NCBI RefSeq assembly: GCF_024713975.1
Contig: NC_091098.1
Span: 14,122,316 to 14,186,315 of the forward strand
Direction of reading: 5' to 3'
DNA: 64,000 bases
Source: Paralichthys olivaceus
Lineage: Eukaryota; Chordata; Actinopteri; Pleuronectiformes; Paralichthyidae
A program made the translations under genes and the position numbers. Below the pieces are notes generated by a model, which saw only the letters and a program-made list of their open reading frames with translations, was not told the origin of the DNA and did not search any database. Of this stretch, positions 44,151-56,911 are shown in pieces (within the stretch, counting starts at the first letter, position 1; each line of letters starts with the position of its first letter).

Positions 44151-47100
44151 GACCGTCCCAAGGAAGTCAGGTAGTGCAGAGTTCACCTACTCCCACTTGT
44201 TTTCTCGCCTTTCTCCGAAACCCTTCACATGTTTGTGGACCTTGCTCTCTTTAGCATTTTTCAGATAAGAGGCAAGGCAGTAAAATGCCAGGCAGAACAA
44301 TAATACTGATAAAGGTTTTAAAAATGGCAGCAACCATTGTGGCATATATAGTTTCTGAGTTAAGAAGGAATATGTCAACAGTGGTGCAATTGATTTGACA
44401 ATTCACAGCCCACTTGTTTTCCTGATTTAGCCAATTACTTACACTTCATTTCATTCAATTCAAAACAACTGAGAGTAGAAAAACAGATATTCAGGTCAAT
44501 CTAAATATATCTTCAAAGACCTCCACTCAGAGCTCGAAGTTGCCAAACTAATGGGAAATCTACAGCAAGGCTTGGAAACCTTACAAGTGATATAGACTTA
44601 TTGATCAGCCAGGTCTGTGAAAAGGACATTTCTGCCTCTGTCTCTGACCATTCTGGAAGGACCCCAGTAACACATTAAGCCATCCCGTCGCTCCCTGAAT
44701 AACCCTGAATCCATACTACTACGTTTTTGTTTGAAACTACATCAACTCTGCACTCTCCACAGTACCCCAGAATTTAGACAACACTGCTAGTTCCATTTTA
44801 CTTGGAAAACATCATAGACACTCACAACTGCTTGCTGATTGGGTCTTTTCGTACATGACGTAACATTCGCTGACATGAATGCCTATCACATGACCCCCTT
44901 TCGTAAGAAAACAACCCACAGTACCCTCGAATAGCAGTGTAGAATGCAACATTGAGGATTAATCACAAGGGTTGCTGAATCTGTTGTCTTTGCTGACAGT
45001 CGTAAGTGAAGTTCTGCATTTTACAATGACACAACTACTTAAATGTGTAAGATATGAGCTATTATTCAGGCAGTTCAACAGCACTGGCATCTTAGGCCTT
45101 TTTCTGCTGGGGTTAAAGGTCAACAGCAGGCAGCAGCGTGAGCTCTGACCATGGCAGGATCTTTGATTTCACATCCAGGCAGGAATGACTGCTCTGGATG
45201 TTAAAGGGTCCCGGTGGTGAATGACTGTGCTCGCTCACGGTTACTCATGTAAGATGCAGGAAAGAGGAAGTCCAGAGTAGCTGCAGAACGTCTGCTTGTG
45301 ATTCAGAGTGAGACAAAAACAAATGACAAAGTAGGGTGATACTGTTGTTGTGTGTTTACACCTGCAGGCACTATGATGGACGGCCAACAGTTAGCAGAAG
45401 CTCCAGTGAAGACATCTTCCATCTGTGGCCATTGTCACAGTCAGAGGCATCAGCATGAGGTATGAGGTCAGCCAATATGCGCAGAGGAAGAAGGCAGCCA
45501 TATGGTCTTGTTGCAGTGATTGGCACAAGACCTGCTTTTGACAGTTTAATGAGCGTAACATTGTCTAAGCATAACACATGAAAAAACAATCATTATAGAG
45601 CAAATGGTGTGAGAAAACACACTTGGGCTAAAAATCAAGAGAAATATTTTGTGTTTTCACCTTAATTTAGGAATCAGTCTTTATGACAGCAACCGTTATA
45701 TTGAGTCAAGCCTCGGGTTGAGAGTAGCACAGGGTTCTGGAAAGAGGATTACTCCATCATCTCAGACCGTTGTTTTCTCAATGTTCCTCCTTTTAGCAGC
45801 TTAGAGACTCAGAGCCGGGAGCACGGTCATGCTCTACACAGAGAGAAGCCAACCTCATGATGCTGTTTGTGCTTGTTCGGAGTCAGTGCAACCTGACAAT
45901 GTGAAAGAAGTAAAACTATCCCAAAATAACTTCATCCCAGCAACCCTGAAGTTCTTCTATGGCAAACAATTCACTTACAATAGCTGCCTTGTTCACAGAT
46001 CCTGGAGATAAGGAAATGCTTCAATAAATGTTTGTCAGAATTTGCCACTCAGGGCTGTGAGGCCAGTGAAGTGCAGTGTCATCAGTTTTATGAGACAGAT
46101 TCTACAGTTCAGTGCTCTTTTCCGACTGAGCCCAGAATCAAAGAAGTTTCAGCAACTATACAAATTCACAATTTATGTGTGGCCTTCAAAAAAAACAACA
46201 CATCTCAGCGTTTTTGATGTGTGAAAAAGACGCTGTTAGGTTATTAGGTTAACTGGTTAACAGTCTTCATTGAACCTCTATCATCCAGGAAGATTACATT
46301 GAATTCCCTCTAATGGGCACAGGCACAGTGTGAAATCCTGACAGCTTGTAACGCACATCAACCTTAGTATACTAACATATACAGCACAATTTACACGAAG
46401 GCCTCAACTGCCTGGGCGGAGAAACCAAGCACTGAGCCATGTCCGTATTCAAATGAGAAAAGATCACATAGTGTCCTCCTCCCTAGTGTCTTTGCTGAAC
46501 TGGCTTGAAGAACAATATTGCTCAGTCATTAGAAAAAAGACCCACAGTGGACGGATGAACATTATTAAAACCGACCAAGGCTTGGGACCTCGTCCTATTA
46601 GCCAGGACTCCTTCCAGGAAAACAGTTTAAACATATCAAATTAGCTCGGAGGCATTGAGGAATAAAGGTGCAGCGTTATTATACGGGACACTGCAGGGAA
46701 AAAAACAACACAAGATGGATAGCCTTGAATCTGTTGTTTAGAAAACCTTCCATGGAAATCTCAGATAGGGGGAATGTGAGAGCACTCAAGCTTTCATGCA
46801 ATCCTTGGACAATCCAACAAGCACCTGATAGCTGCTAAACTAATACGGCTGCTGGTCCTCTGTAATTTACATGGACAGTGGCACATAAGATAAATAACAG
46901 ATTTGTTCCAAAGCATATTAATCTTTTCCATACTAATTCTTTTCTCAAACAAACAGCAATTCATTCACCTTATTTCTTCTACACAGTTAGAATAAATTGC
47001 TCTAAAATTAATGGTGGATATCATCATCTGCACACACAAGTGAGAACAAGAATAATAGATTTCAGTGCTGAACAGAGGACTGCATGGAAAGAGACATTAC

Positions 47101-47649
47101 TCATCTCATTCCAGGACAAAATCATTTTTGGATTCTATTCGAAATGATCCAGACTCAAAAGAATAATAAATACATATGGCTACTATGGGGTACACCTCCG
47201 TATACTGAGGAAAGTAATGTTTTGATTTTTCAACCGTGTGGGCACATGTTGGTGTAAGAGCTCCTCTCAGCGCTGCCAGCTGGCCGCTCCACATCGTCTC
47301 ACCTGCTCATGGCCCATAATGTGTCTGGGAAATTAAGCACTACACTTGCTTGAAGCTTGAGGGTGAAAATGAAAAATGTCAACAGCTAGTAAACATTCTG
47401 AAGAGACAGTCTGCCTTTTCTTTGAGCTCCAGGAGGTTGCTCCTTTCTGAGGTGGCTGGCAATGAAAATCCTGTGTTCATGGTGTCCATGGGGCTGAGAG
47501 GGGCACTTGGTATGTGTTGCTAAGCAATGCAATTATTTTACTCCATCCTGATGAAAACACCAGGTGTACATAAGCTCATAGAAGTGCATGTGCATGAAAG
47601 TGAACTGCACAGTTTGAGTCAGTTTCAGGGATTGAAAATATGGTCATCC

Positions 47650-48390
47650 TCCAATAGAGGCTACCGGCAGCTATTTAGCTTAGCATAGCACTGGAAGTGT
47701 GGGGGCAAAACAGCTAGCCTGGTGACAAAATCCACTGACCAGGATTGCTCAAAAACTACTGAACTGATTTCCATGAGATTTTGTGGAGGGGTGGGCTATG
47801 ACCCATGCGGGATAATCTTGATGTTTAAGGGGTTGGTATTGATGAGTTTGTGTGATTCATTGCATATCCAGGTAAAAAACAGAATCTAGTGCATTTAAAT
47901 GTGGTTTTATATTGGTGTAGGTTTTTTTTGCCACTATATGGTAAAAAATATGGGCTAGAAACTGGGAACTACCCCCAATATGTAGCTGAGAAATATAATG
48001 TGGCCTTGGCTATGAGGCCTTGGCAGAGGTATGTGCTCTACTGAATGTAATCCTAGTTCATACTTAAACCAAATACTTTATTATTTAGAAATCACATACA
48101 CCCATGAGCACACATACTAATACAGAACCTACATAGGGTGCAATATCTCTATCACACACCATACAATATCAACAAAGCCATCAAGGACAATTGAACAATC
48201 AACCTTCTGGTTTGTGGAGCTGGCCCCAAGTATAGCTATGGTCACTTAATTGCTAGGGATTACACAAGCAAGATGGTAATTAGTGAGTTCTGTAGGTGTT
48301 GTGGTAGGCAGATTTCTGTTTATATGACTTTATGCCAAAGTTTCAATTTTCTCATCTAACTTTTCAGAATATTCCTTTAACAATATCAGT
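47650..48390 (+). mobile_element. Nested dispersed repeats
   Basis: The left part (about 47650-47730, with AGCTATTTAGCTTAGCATA and ACAGCTAGCCTGG) and the right part (about 48325-48385, with CTCATCTAAC and ATATTCCTTTAA) look like the two ends of one common teleost foldback repeat. Between them, 47738-48057 is copy C of the repeat family at 30888 and 38397, ending near CTCTACTGAATG. The layout suggests the second element inserted into the first. Confidence 0.45.
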
Positions 48391-50693
48391 ACTGTAAAAT
48401 ATTTTCATGCTAGCATGCAATATATCTGTCTGTATGTTATGTCTGTACATATTCAGGTATGTTGCTTCAAGATTATTTGTTCTCTTTTTGAAGGTTTCCT
48501 CAGTTGGACATACAGTAACAGGGGATACCCAATTGTGTTTCCTTCCCTGTGTGCTTGTGTGTGTGTGCTAAAATGTGAAGAGGAGGGCCACTCCAAATGA
48601 AAAGCTAAACCCAAAACCCAAGCTCCCTCATGCAGCTCTGTGGGGAGGGCATCTCTACGTCATCCAACTCTATGCCCCAAATAAGATTACGGTGCATAAA
48701 ATACTGAGCCTCTGAAATGTTCTACTGTATCTCCCATGGCGCCGCTCTACATCCATCTGCACACAGAAAACCAGACGACACAGTGTCACTTTTATGATTC
48801 TATCAAAATCTTAAAGTAAAATGTGTAAGACAGTCATACCTTGCATGTTGAGACTTTCAATATTCAGTGAGCATTGCACTGAGCTGCTGCTCCCACAGAT
48901 GATTTTACTGTAGCCTGCAAACCTATGATAGATTGCATACAGAGCTATTCGTAGTTGCTCAGTCCTATTTTTCATATCGCTTAAATCTGCCCCTGTGTCA
49001 GGTACAGCCGATGCTAACAATGTAGAGAAGATTTATGATAAGTTTCAATTTCTCCTCATGGCTGCGCACATATCGAAAGGGGTCTAGATAATGAGGAGGA
49101 ATATTTAATGTCTTTTTCCAACATGTGCTCCTGTTACTGCTGCATAACAATAATTGGAAGCACTTTAAAACCAGCATGTACACTAACATACCGCCCATGA
49201 TCACAGCTTAGATGTGAAATATTGATGCTTTATGTTATATCAGCTGTTGATTACAATTTTCAAATTTGTCAACAAAGACGATAATTAGGGGGAGTACAAT
49301 GTGTAATGTCATGTACTGCATAGGCGCTGCATAAACAAGTCTCACAATAAAATTAGATCACTTTGAATTCAGAGGAAGCGAGAGGAATAAAGCTAGACCT
49401 GAATAATTGTAACTTTCAAAACACAAGTCAGCATTTCCCTTTGAAATCAGACTCTTGTTCTTCAGTTCAACAGCACTGAACCTGCGCTCAGTGCAGAATA
49501 TGGAGGCAGTACAAAGGAAACTGGTGGAGATCCAGCGAAAGAGAGGGATAATATAATTAGTTTGAGGAGTAGGAGAGAGGCATCGGTTAGGACCAGATAG
49601 ACGAGAGTGCAGATGAAAGGAAATGGAGGGAGAGGTGGAAAAATGTGTCCTAATGACAAAACTCTGAATCTAATCTGTTTTTAGAGGTGTGGTCAATCCA
49701 ATCAAATGACTTCCTGTGGCCTCTTGTGCATTTATCTCTTCCGAATGTGTCTTTAAAGCCACGTCCGTTGTCGGACCACTTTGCTGTGATGTTACTTTGA
49801 AAAGACTCTTTGCAAAACTGGGTCCTGAGGAGCAAAAAGAAAACTGGGTCAAACGTGTAGTTTTGGTTCTCTGTGATGCTCCAGCTCCTCTTTCATGTCG
49901 GGTCGGTGATTTTGGAGGTTGTCAGGATCCAGTGTTGTAAAAGACAGGATCAATAATAAAGTCTAATTCTACAACAGAGTACATCAAGAGGCTCCACTAT
50001 TCAGTATGCAGTCTGTGTGAGAAAGACTGTTTGAATTGTGGATGTTCGTTCCCATTGCTCTAATGCAAAATTAAATTGGGTTGGGACCAGGGATTGGTCC
50101 AAGTCTATCATGCACAACAGTTTGGCTGCCACTAATCAGACGCTGACAGGCGATGGGGAATGATGCATCATATGCAAACATATTCTCGTTGCTGCTGATT
50201 AGACGAGTTGGACACATTTTAATTCCCTAAATTATTCTGATTTGTGTGCCTCGGTGTTTGTCTGATTGTCTGCAGCTTGTGTAGTGCATGATAAAGTGGA
50301 TGTCGCTGACTCCATTTGGACAAAAAAATCATCCCTTTCATTGCTGTGACTGATTGATTCTTAAAATTGCACTGATTGGTCAAAGTAGGCACAGAAGTGT
50401 TTGTTCCTAGAGCTCATGCAAGGACGTGTGGTTGGCAAAGTACATCTATTTCTTTATTCTGGAAAGAAAAATTACTGTGAATCAAATTGAGAATAGCGAG
50501 AGGAATCACTGCCAATTTAATATTTATCTATTTATGTATTGACCCTACCTGTGACCCTCTCTGCCTCTAAGCTATTGAGATCTATTGATTTGTTGACCCA
50601 ATGGCCTTAAAAAATTTCACTACTGCCTGAATAACTATGGCTACCTGCTATACTGACCATAGAAATCATTGGATTCCAGTTTTTTCCATCTGT

Positions 50694-51255
50694 TTCTTTC
50701 AATTTGAGAGCAGAACGTATTGATTTCACATTCAGATTTTATAATGCTTTCACTCAAAACCCAGGGCTCGCACTCAAGCATCCCCTGCTTGTGCTTAGAT
50801 TTACTCTGCTTGTTGCTTGGACAGATATCCTTCACTCCAGCTTAAGCTCCTCTCCATGTGCTCATGCTGCTTCAGTGCCCTTGGATTCTTTTTTGCCTGC
50901 GCTTGGATTTTTTAATGAAGTCAGTCAAAATTCTCCATTTCCGGGTGCAGTGTCAAATGAAATTGCCCCTCCCCCGTTGTGGGTGCGTTAGCTTTACACT
51001 AACAGTCCCTTACTCTCCTTTTAACTGCATTCATGCCTGTTATATTTACACAGCTAACACACCAGAGAAAATTAAAGAGCAGAGGAGAAATCTGAAAACA
51101 GATGCTGGAAATCTGTCCAAGCGAGCACATTTTGAGCACAAGCAGAGCAGGTATAAGCACAAGCAGGGGCTACTTAAATGCAAGCGTAGGATTTTGAGTG
51201 AAAGCGTTACAGAAACTAAACATGAAATCAATATGCCCTGCTCTCAAACTGAAAG
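50694..51255. mobile_element. Foldback (long inverted-repeat) element
   Basis: The left arm (about 50694-50832) aligns with the reverse complement of the right arm (about 51107-51255). Shared blocks, in order, are TTTGAGAGCAG, TATTGATTTCA, GCTTTCACTCAAAA, CCCCTGCTTGTGCTTA, CTCTGCTTG and CTTGGACAGAT. Arms are roughly 140 bases with an estimated three quarters identity by eye, around a loop of about 275 bases. Open frames crossing the element, including one of 191 codons, are translations of repeat sequence. The superfamily is not identified. Confidence 0.75.
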
Positions 51256-52792
51256 ACCACTCCTAAATAAAGACAGGAAAAAAACACAAGGATTACTCTT
51301 CAATGGCTTCTTGGGTGGAAATGATTTACTCTCTCTTTACTGCATCCGTCACACAGCTGTACATGAGGAAGATGTGTCGCCCATTTTCCTTAAAACAAAA
51401 CCCATCCTCATCAACCCTTGGGGGATTTGCTGATGTATATAAGACCCGCCTCAAGACCAACATCTACACCGCCCACAGAATTCATGAGGCAGGATACTTT
51501 TGCTTCATTGAATGTGCGCTGCATTCCCACTGCATGCCAGCATGCATGGCTCACTTCAGCACTTTTCCTCTTCACCACCTCTCAGTCATAAGAATCCTCT
51601 GAATAAAATGTGGAAAGCTGGAAATCTAAGACAGAGTTATGTGGGTCCTCTGAGGCATTTGATATATCCAACACATGGCGTAAACACTGTGGGCAAGACA
51701 GCATCTTCTTACGTTTGCAGCCGCCAGCAGTGATGGATTTCTATGAATAAGACATTGTGTTTTGTGCAAGACGCAGTCTGCCTGCCTTGTTTTTCTACTC
51801 CTATTATCACATAAAAAAAGAACATAGCTGCATGGTTATATTGGTTGTCATAGGTCACACTAAATGATTTCCAGAATTTCACCTCAGCTTGACACAAATG
51901 TAGGCACTCCAGAACGCAATATTCTCTTTGGCCTCTCCATTAAAATTGAACTGCCTGGGGGAAAGAAAATATCACTATCTGCAATATTTGAAAACAAACC
52001 ACCACTTGAGTCAGAGAGGAGAAAAAAAAGTGTGCAAATGTTGTGTTACACAACAACACATTTCTTCCCTGTCAGATTTATACTGCATGTCCACCTCCTT
52101 AACACTCCCTGTGAGACACACTGAAAATTATTCTAAAGGTCGTCTTTGCATTCTGCCACCCTGAGTTCCTCTCAATCATCTGAGGCCTGAGAGGAGGCAA
52201 GACAGTTTATTAATGTGATAAATCCCTGCACACAGGGGCAACTTCCCATTTCCATTTAAGTGCAATATTGCAAATGAAGGAAATGGTTGGTTCTGGGAAT
52301 ATAAAGCACCATTTTGGAGAATTACTAGTGACACAGATGGGAGCGCTAAATATTGGAGCCACAGCAGGACATAATAACAGCAATGTGAAATGCATTAATT
52401 CTCACTTATATGTGTGGATGGGGGAAAACGCCAGGCAATAAAGACTTCTGCAATGTGAGCGCTTCTGTCACAGAGGGAGGGGATAAAATCCCAGTGAAAT
52501 ACGAGGATGCATTATTAACACGCAGAGAGGAGTGAGTACAGGCACCATTTTAGTCCGTCATTTGAACTGTGATGATTAAATTATCAAGGCAATCATCAGT
52601 GTGGTGCACTGTGCCCTGTATCTTTGAATCGAGACAGACTTCACTGGCTTCAGCTTTGATGGATTTAATGTGAGGTTTTCATCAACATTAGAGTTTTAGC
52701 ATCAAGGCACCTGAGTGCAGCTCCTGGAGATTAGGATGTAAACAATGATGTAGCTGGTCATCATTTAACTTGATTTATTTTTCACTGATGTT

Positions 52793-52841
52793 CCATCCAT
52801 CCATCCATCCATCCATCCATCCATCCATCCATCCATCCATC
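52793..52841. repeat. (CCAT)n microsatellite
   Basis: Twelve perfect CCAT units. Confidence 0.95.
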
Positions 52842-54079
52842 TGACCATTGATTTCTATTGATTCTGGATGATTTGTGTACAATTTGCGAGGTTCTCATCG
52901 GCAGCTGTGTGAGCTATTCCTCCTAAGTCACCACTGAATATTCACCAACACATTGCCACACGTGTAGATTGACGTGACTGCTCCCGACTCAGAGGTTACA
53001 GTATAAATACAGTATGTGTTGCAGATTGCTACATGGCTTTGCATGTTCATAAGAAATTCTCTCTGATACTTCTTGACCCACAGTGCTTGTGACAGCTGTA
53101 CAAAAGCTCTTGATTAAATGCTTTGTTCGGAGTGAAATTCATTCCTTATGATGCGTCCTCCATCATCTCCCACCCTCCATGTGGGAATTTGTGTTTTTCT
53201 ATGGCAACAGATATAAATATAGGAACGAATGCATTCTAAAAGTTTTCAGCTAAGAAAATATTTGCAGTGTTTAGTGATACAATGACTCACACAGACTGAA
53301 GTCACACACACACACACTCCATTCTTATTAACTGCAGTGAAGTCAAGCTGGATGTTTTCTGTGGAAATGAGCAGGGACTGCATTTCCAAATCCACCCAGT
53401 TTGCATTTTGTTCCTCATTTGCCCTAAAAACCTTTTAACCCAGGCATGTGGACCGTGGCTGCAAACAACTTAAATGTTTTATGCCTGGGCAATCCCAGTC
53501 TATTTAAGGCGAGTAAGGCCTGTGAAAAAAGAAATAAAGTGAGAAGGTGAGGTGGTCTTCAGGGATCAAGACCTCATATTTGCAGGTGTGAATGGGTCCA
53601 TTAAGAGTCGCATACTGTAGACAGTGGGTGTAGAATTAATAAACTAGGCCAAATATGATGACTGCTGCCTGGTGGGATACAAAAAAGCTGAACCTGTCAG
53701 TAAATGTGACGCAGTGTGGAAAGAAAGGTAAGTTAAACACGTCAGGATTCAGTCGCAACTGCAGTCACCGGAAAAAAAACAACATTGGCATTTATTTTAA
53801 ATGACAGCTGAGTTTCCAGTGGCTATCGGAGTGCTTGTGCCTCATTACACACAGAGAGAGAGAGAGAAAGAGACAGAGTTTATGGGTCACCACAAAGAGC
53901 CGCTGGAACGCATTAAGTACACACCTCTCCTCAAAACCGATCGGTGTCAACGCTGGCAGCAGACAAACTGCTGACAGACTTCTTAAAGCAGATGTGTTAC
54001 AAGGATGTGAAACCAGCCAGTGGCATCTTCCACCTTCATTTGCGCATTTGCGTATTCATGAATTGATTCTGTCTGACAG

Positions 54080-54212
<133 letters not shown>

Positions 54213-56794
54213 GCTGCAACCTGACACTCTGCGCTACCTTATGTGATATATTAAATTAATGAACAGGGGCCTGTGTTATATTCTCTGGCCACCGAAGTGC
54301 TGAGTGAAACCTTCACAAAACATTTATTTTGTTTGTCTTGATATAAATGTTTAGACCCCCTTAGCCAATGTAAAACACCTTCTTTACGATAGTGCACAAT
54401 TACATCACCACTTACGGTAATGTCATTTCATCAAGATAAAGACTCTGCTGGCTTGAACTGACCCCCTCAATCACAGAGTAACTGGGTTGACACGCACATT
54501 AATTAAACCTGAGATGAGAGTGATAAACTGCCTTAGAGGACCTTTCCCCTGTCTCATTAAATCCAGAAACTACATTTATAATATTGCCACTTATAAAGCT
54601 ATTTCAAGCATTGTGCTAAACTAAAGTTACAAATTCCTTTTACCAGAAACAAGTACAAAGTAAACAAACAAAACATCATGAGAGGAAATACATAATTAAC
54701 CTCATTGTCTCTAGGCCCAAATTGTAAATATTTTAGTGCATTTTGGCTTCACTCTAGAGCTAGGAATCACCAGAAGGGCTTTATCTGTGCATTTGAAATT
54801 ATATAATTTTTCCCCACAAGGATTGTTTCATTTGCTGTGATATTATTTAGACCCTGTCTCCATTCTAAACTAACTAAAAGTACAGTAAAGCCTTTTCACT
54901 AAGTTCAGAATAAAGAAGAGTTGATGTGAGATCAAACAAAATTTGTATTTTCATGCAGAAAAAATTTCACAATAACCTAATAAATATCCTTATGGCTGCT
55001 TTGACCATAAAAATGCAACAGCAGAGCGTCGTTTGCACTGATGTAAAACCCTACACCCACAAATCCAGAGCACAAACCAAAACAAGAGTTTGCCATCGTA
55101 CATTTTCACACTTGTGTCATCATCTTTTGTCCCTACAGGCATTTAAAATTCTGATAAATGTGCTGCAGAAGTGTATGCTATTAAATGCTCCTTAATTCAT
55201 GATACATCTTTAGGGTAAGAAAATTTGCCGATATTAATATTTCATTAATACATTTCCATTCACATAGAGTGGTGCACTTTTAAGGTTCAGGAGGCCACGG
55301 CCAGTATTCCTGCAAACAGTAATGTGTATCATGTGCACCGATAAATATTCATGACACAGGCTGTTATTCCTTTTCTCATTCCTTTACTTTCCCTTGATTC
55401 TGTCTCATTGGACTTACTATTCCATCAGAAATGAGTTTCAGGGGATTGCATGAACGCTGACAGAGATTAATTCACGTTTTAAAAGCATGAATTTTACCAA
55501 GGAGACAGGGGCTGGAACATGACTGAAGATATGAGCTTGGTTATCACAACACGTAACATAAAGGTCACTGTTTGAAAACTGAGGGATTGTATTAGTTCAC
55601 ATGATGAATTCAATTCTTTCTCAAAGGTATTAATAGTGTTCAGGTATGTTATACTATCTGTATACTAATGTCATAGAAAAGGTTTTATAATCCACCATAT
55701 GTGTGCAGTTATATATAGTTTTTGTTATCATAAAGGTATTGACTCAATTATGTTGTAGTTTGTGTATCTAATGTTTTGTTCTCTCATTTGAGCAATATCA
55801 ACAGCATCATTGTTCAGATAGATTACAGGGTTCAGAGCTTTCTCTTATTTTGGTCACTCTGTAACTAAATCACTCTTGTCATGAAATCCTGTAAAGATAT
55901 TCACAAATTTCAGCTTTCTGTCTAAAATAAAAATCATCATATGTTAATGATGGATCAAATTGATGATCCTCAGAGAAAAAGAACAAACTTTTCCTGTTTG
56001 GGATCCACATGAGTTTTTCTGTGCCAGACCCTCAGGTCAGCTTTGGTCTTTGGTGTATCAAAGACAAATTGTTATGAATTTAGTTGATTATTGCCTCCAT
56101 GAGGATTTATATTTTAATAATAGTGATAAGATTTTTTCGCTGGCATTTGGCGACTTTGAGGCATTTCCTGAAACCTAAAAAGCTTTTCATTATCATATTA
56201 CAATGTATTTGCTGGATTTTGAGCAAATTATTATTGATCTGCCCATGTAATATACCTTTTTGTGTTTATTCAAAAGGTGCAATGCTAATAAAGTTAGCTA
56301 TTATTATCATCATTTTATTTATAGTTATTGCTCCACTTCAATCCTTTGGTGTGTACATTTTTTTAATAGAGGGATGTAATAAATATTTCAGCCTGTAGGA
56401 GCCACCGGTGGAGCTTTATTCCTCTGGTCTCATTCACTTTAATCTACAGCTCTTTGTTGAGGTGTTGGATGAGTCATCATGCAGATGGACATCTCTATTC
56501 CATTATTTGTTTTGTTTGTTTATTAGATTTGCTTTGCTATTTTTGAGCCATATTTCTGCCAAACAGAAAGATAAAGATGATCCCAGTTTTATATATGCCC
56601 ATTCATTTAACTGAAAATGTATGGACCAGTTGTGTTATATTGCCTTCATACGCTTTGCTATAAATCAGAAAAACCTCTCTGACATGGCCCACTGAGCATT
56701 TCCTTTTAAGGAGGGATGAGATTGTCTCAGCTGGAATCATGTTGTGTGGTTTACTGACAAACGAGGGCACAGATTAAAGAGGCAGGAATGCACA

Positions 56795-56911
<117 letters not shown>

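Noticed and set aside
50858..51433. A 191-codon open frame
   Set aside because: It runs through the loop and right arm of the foldback element, and the translation has no family features.
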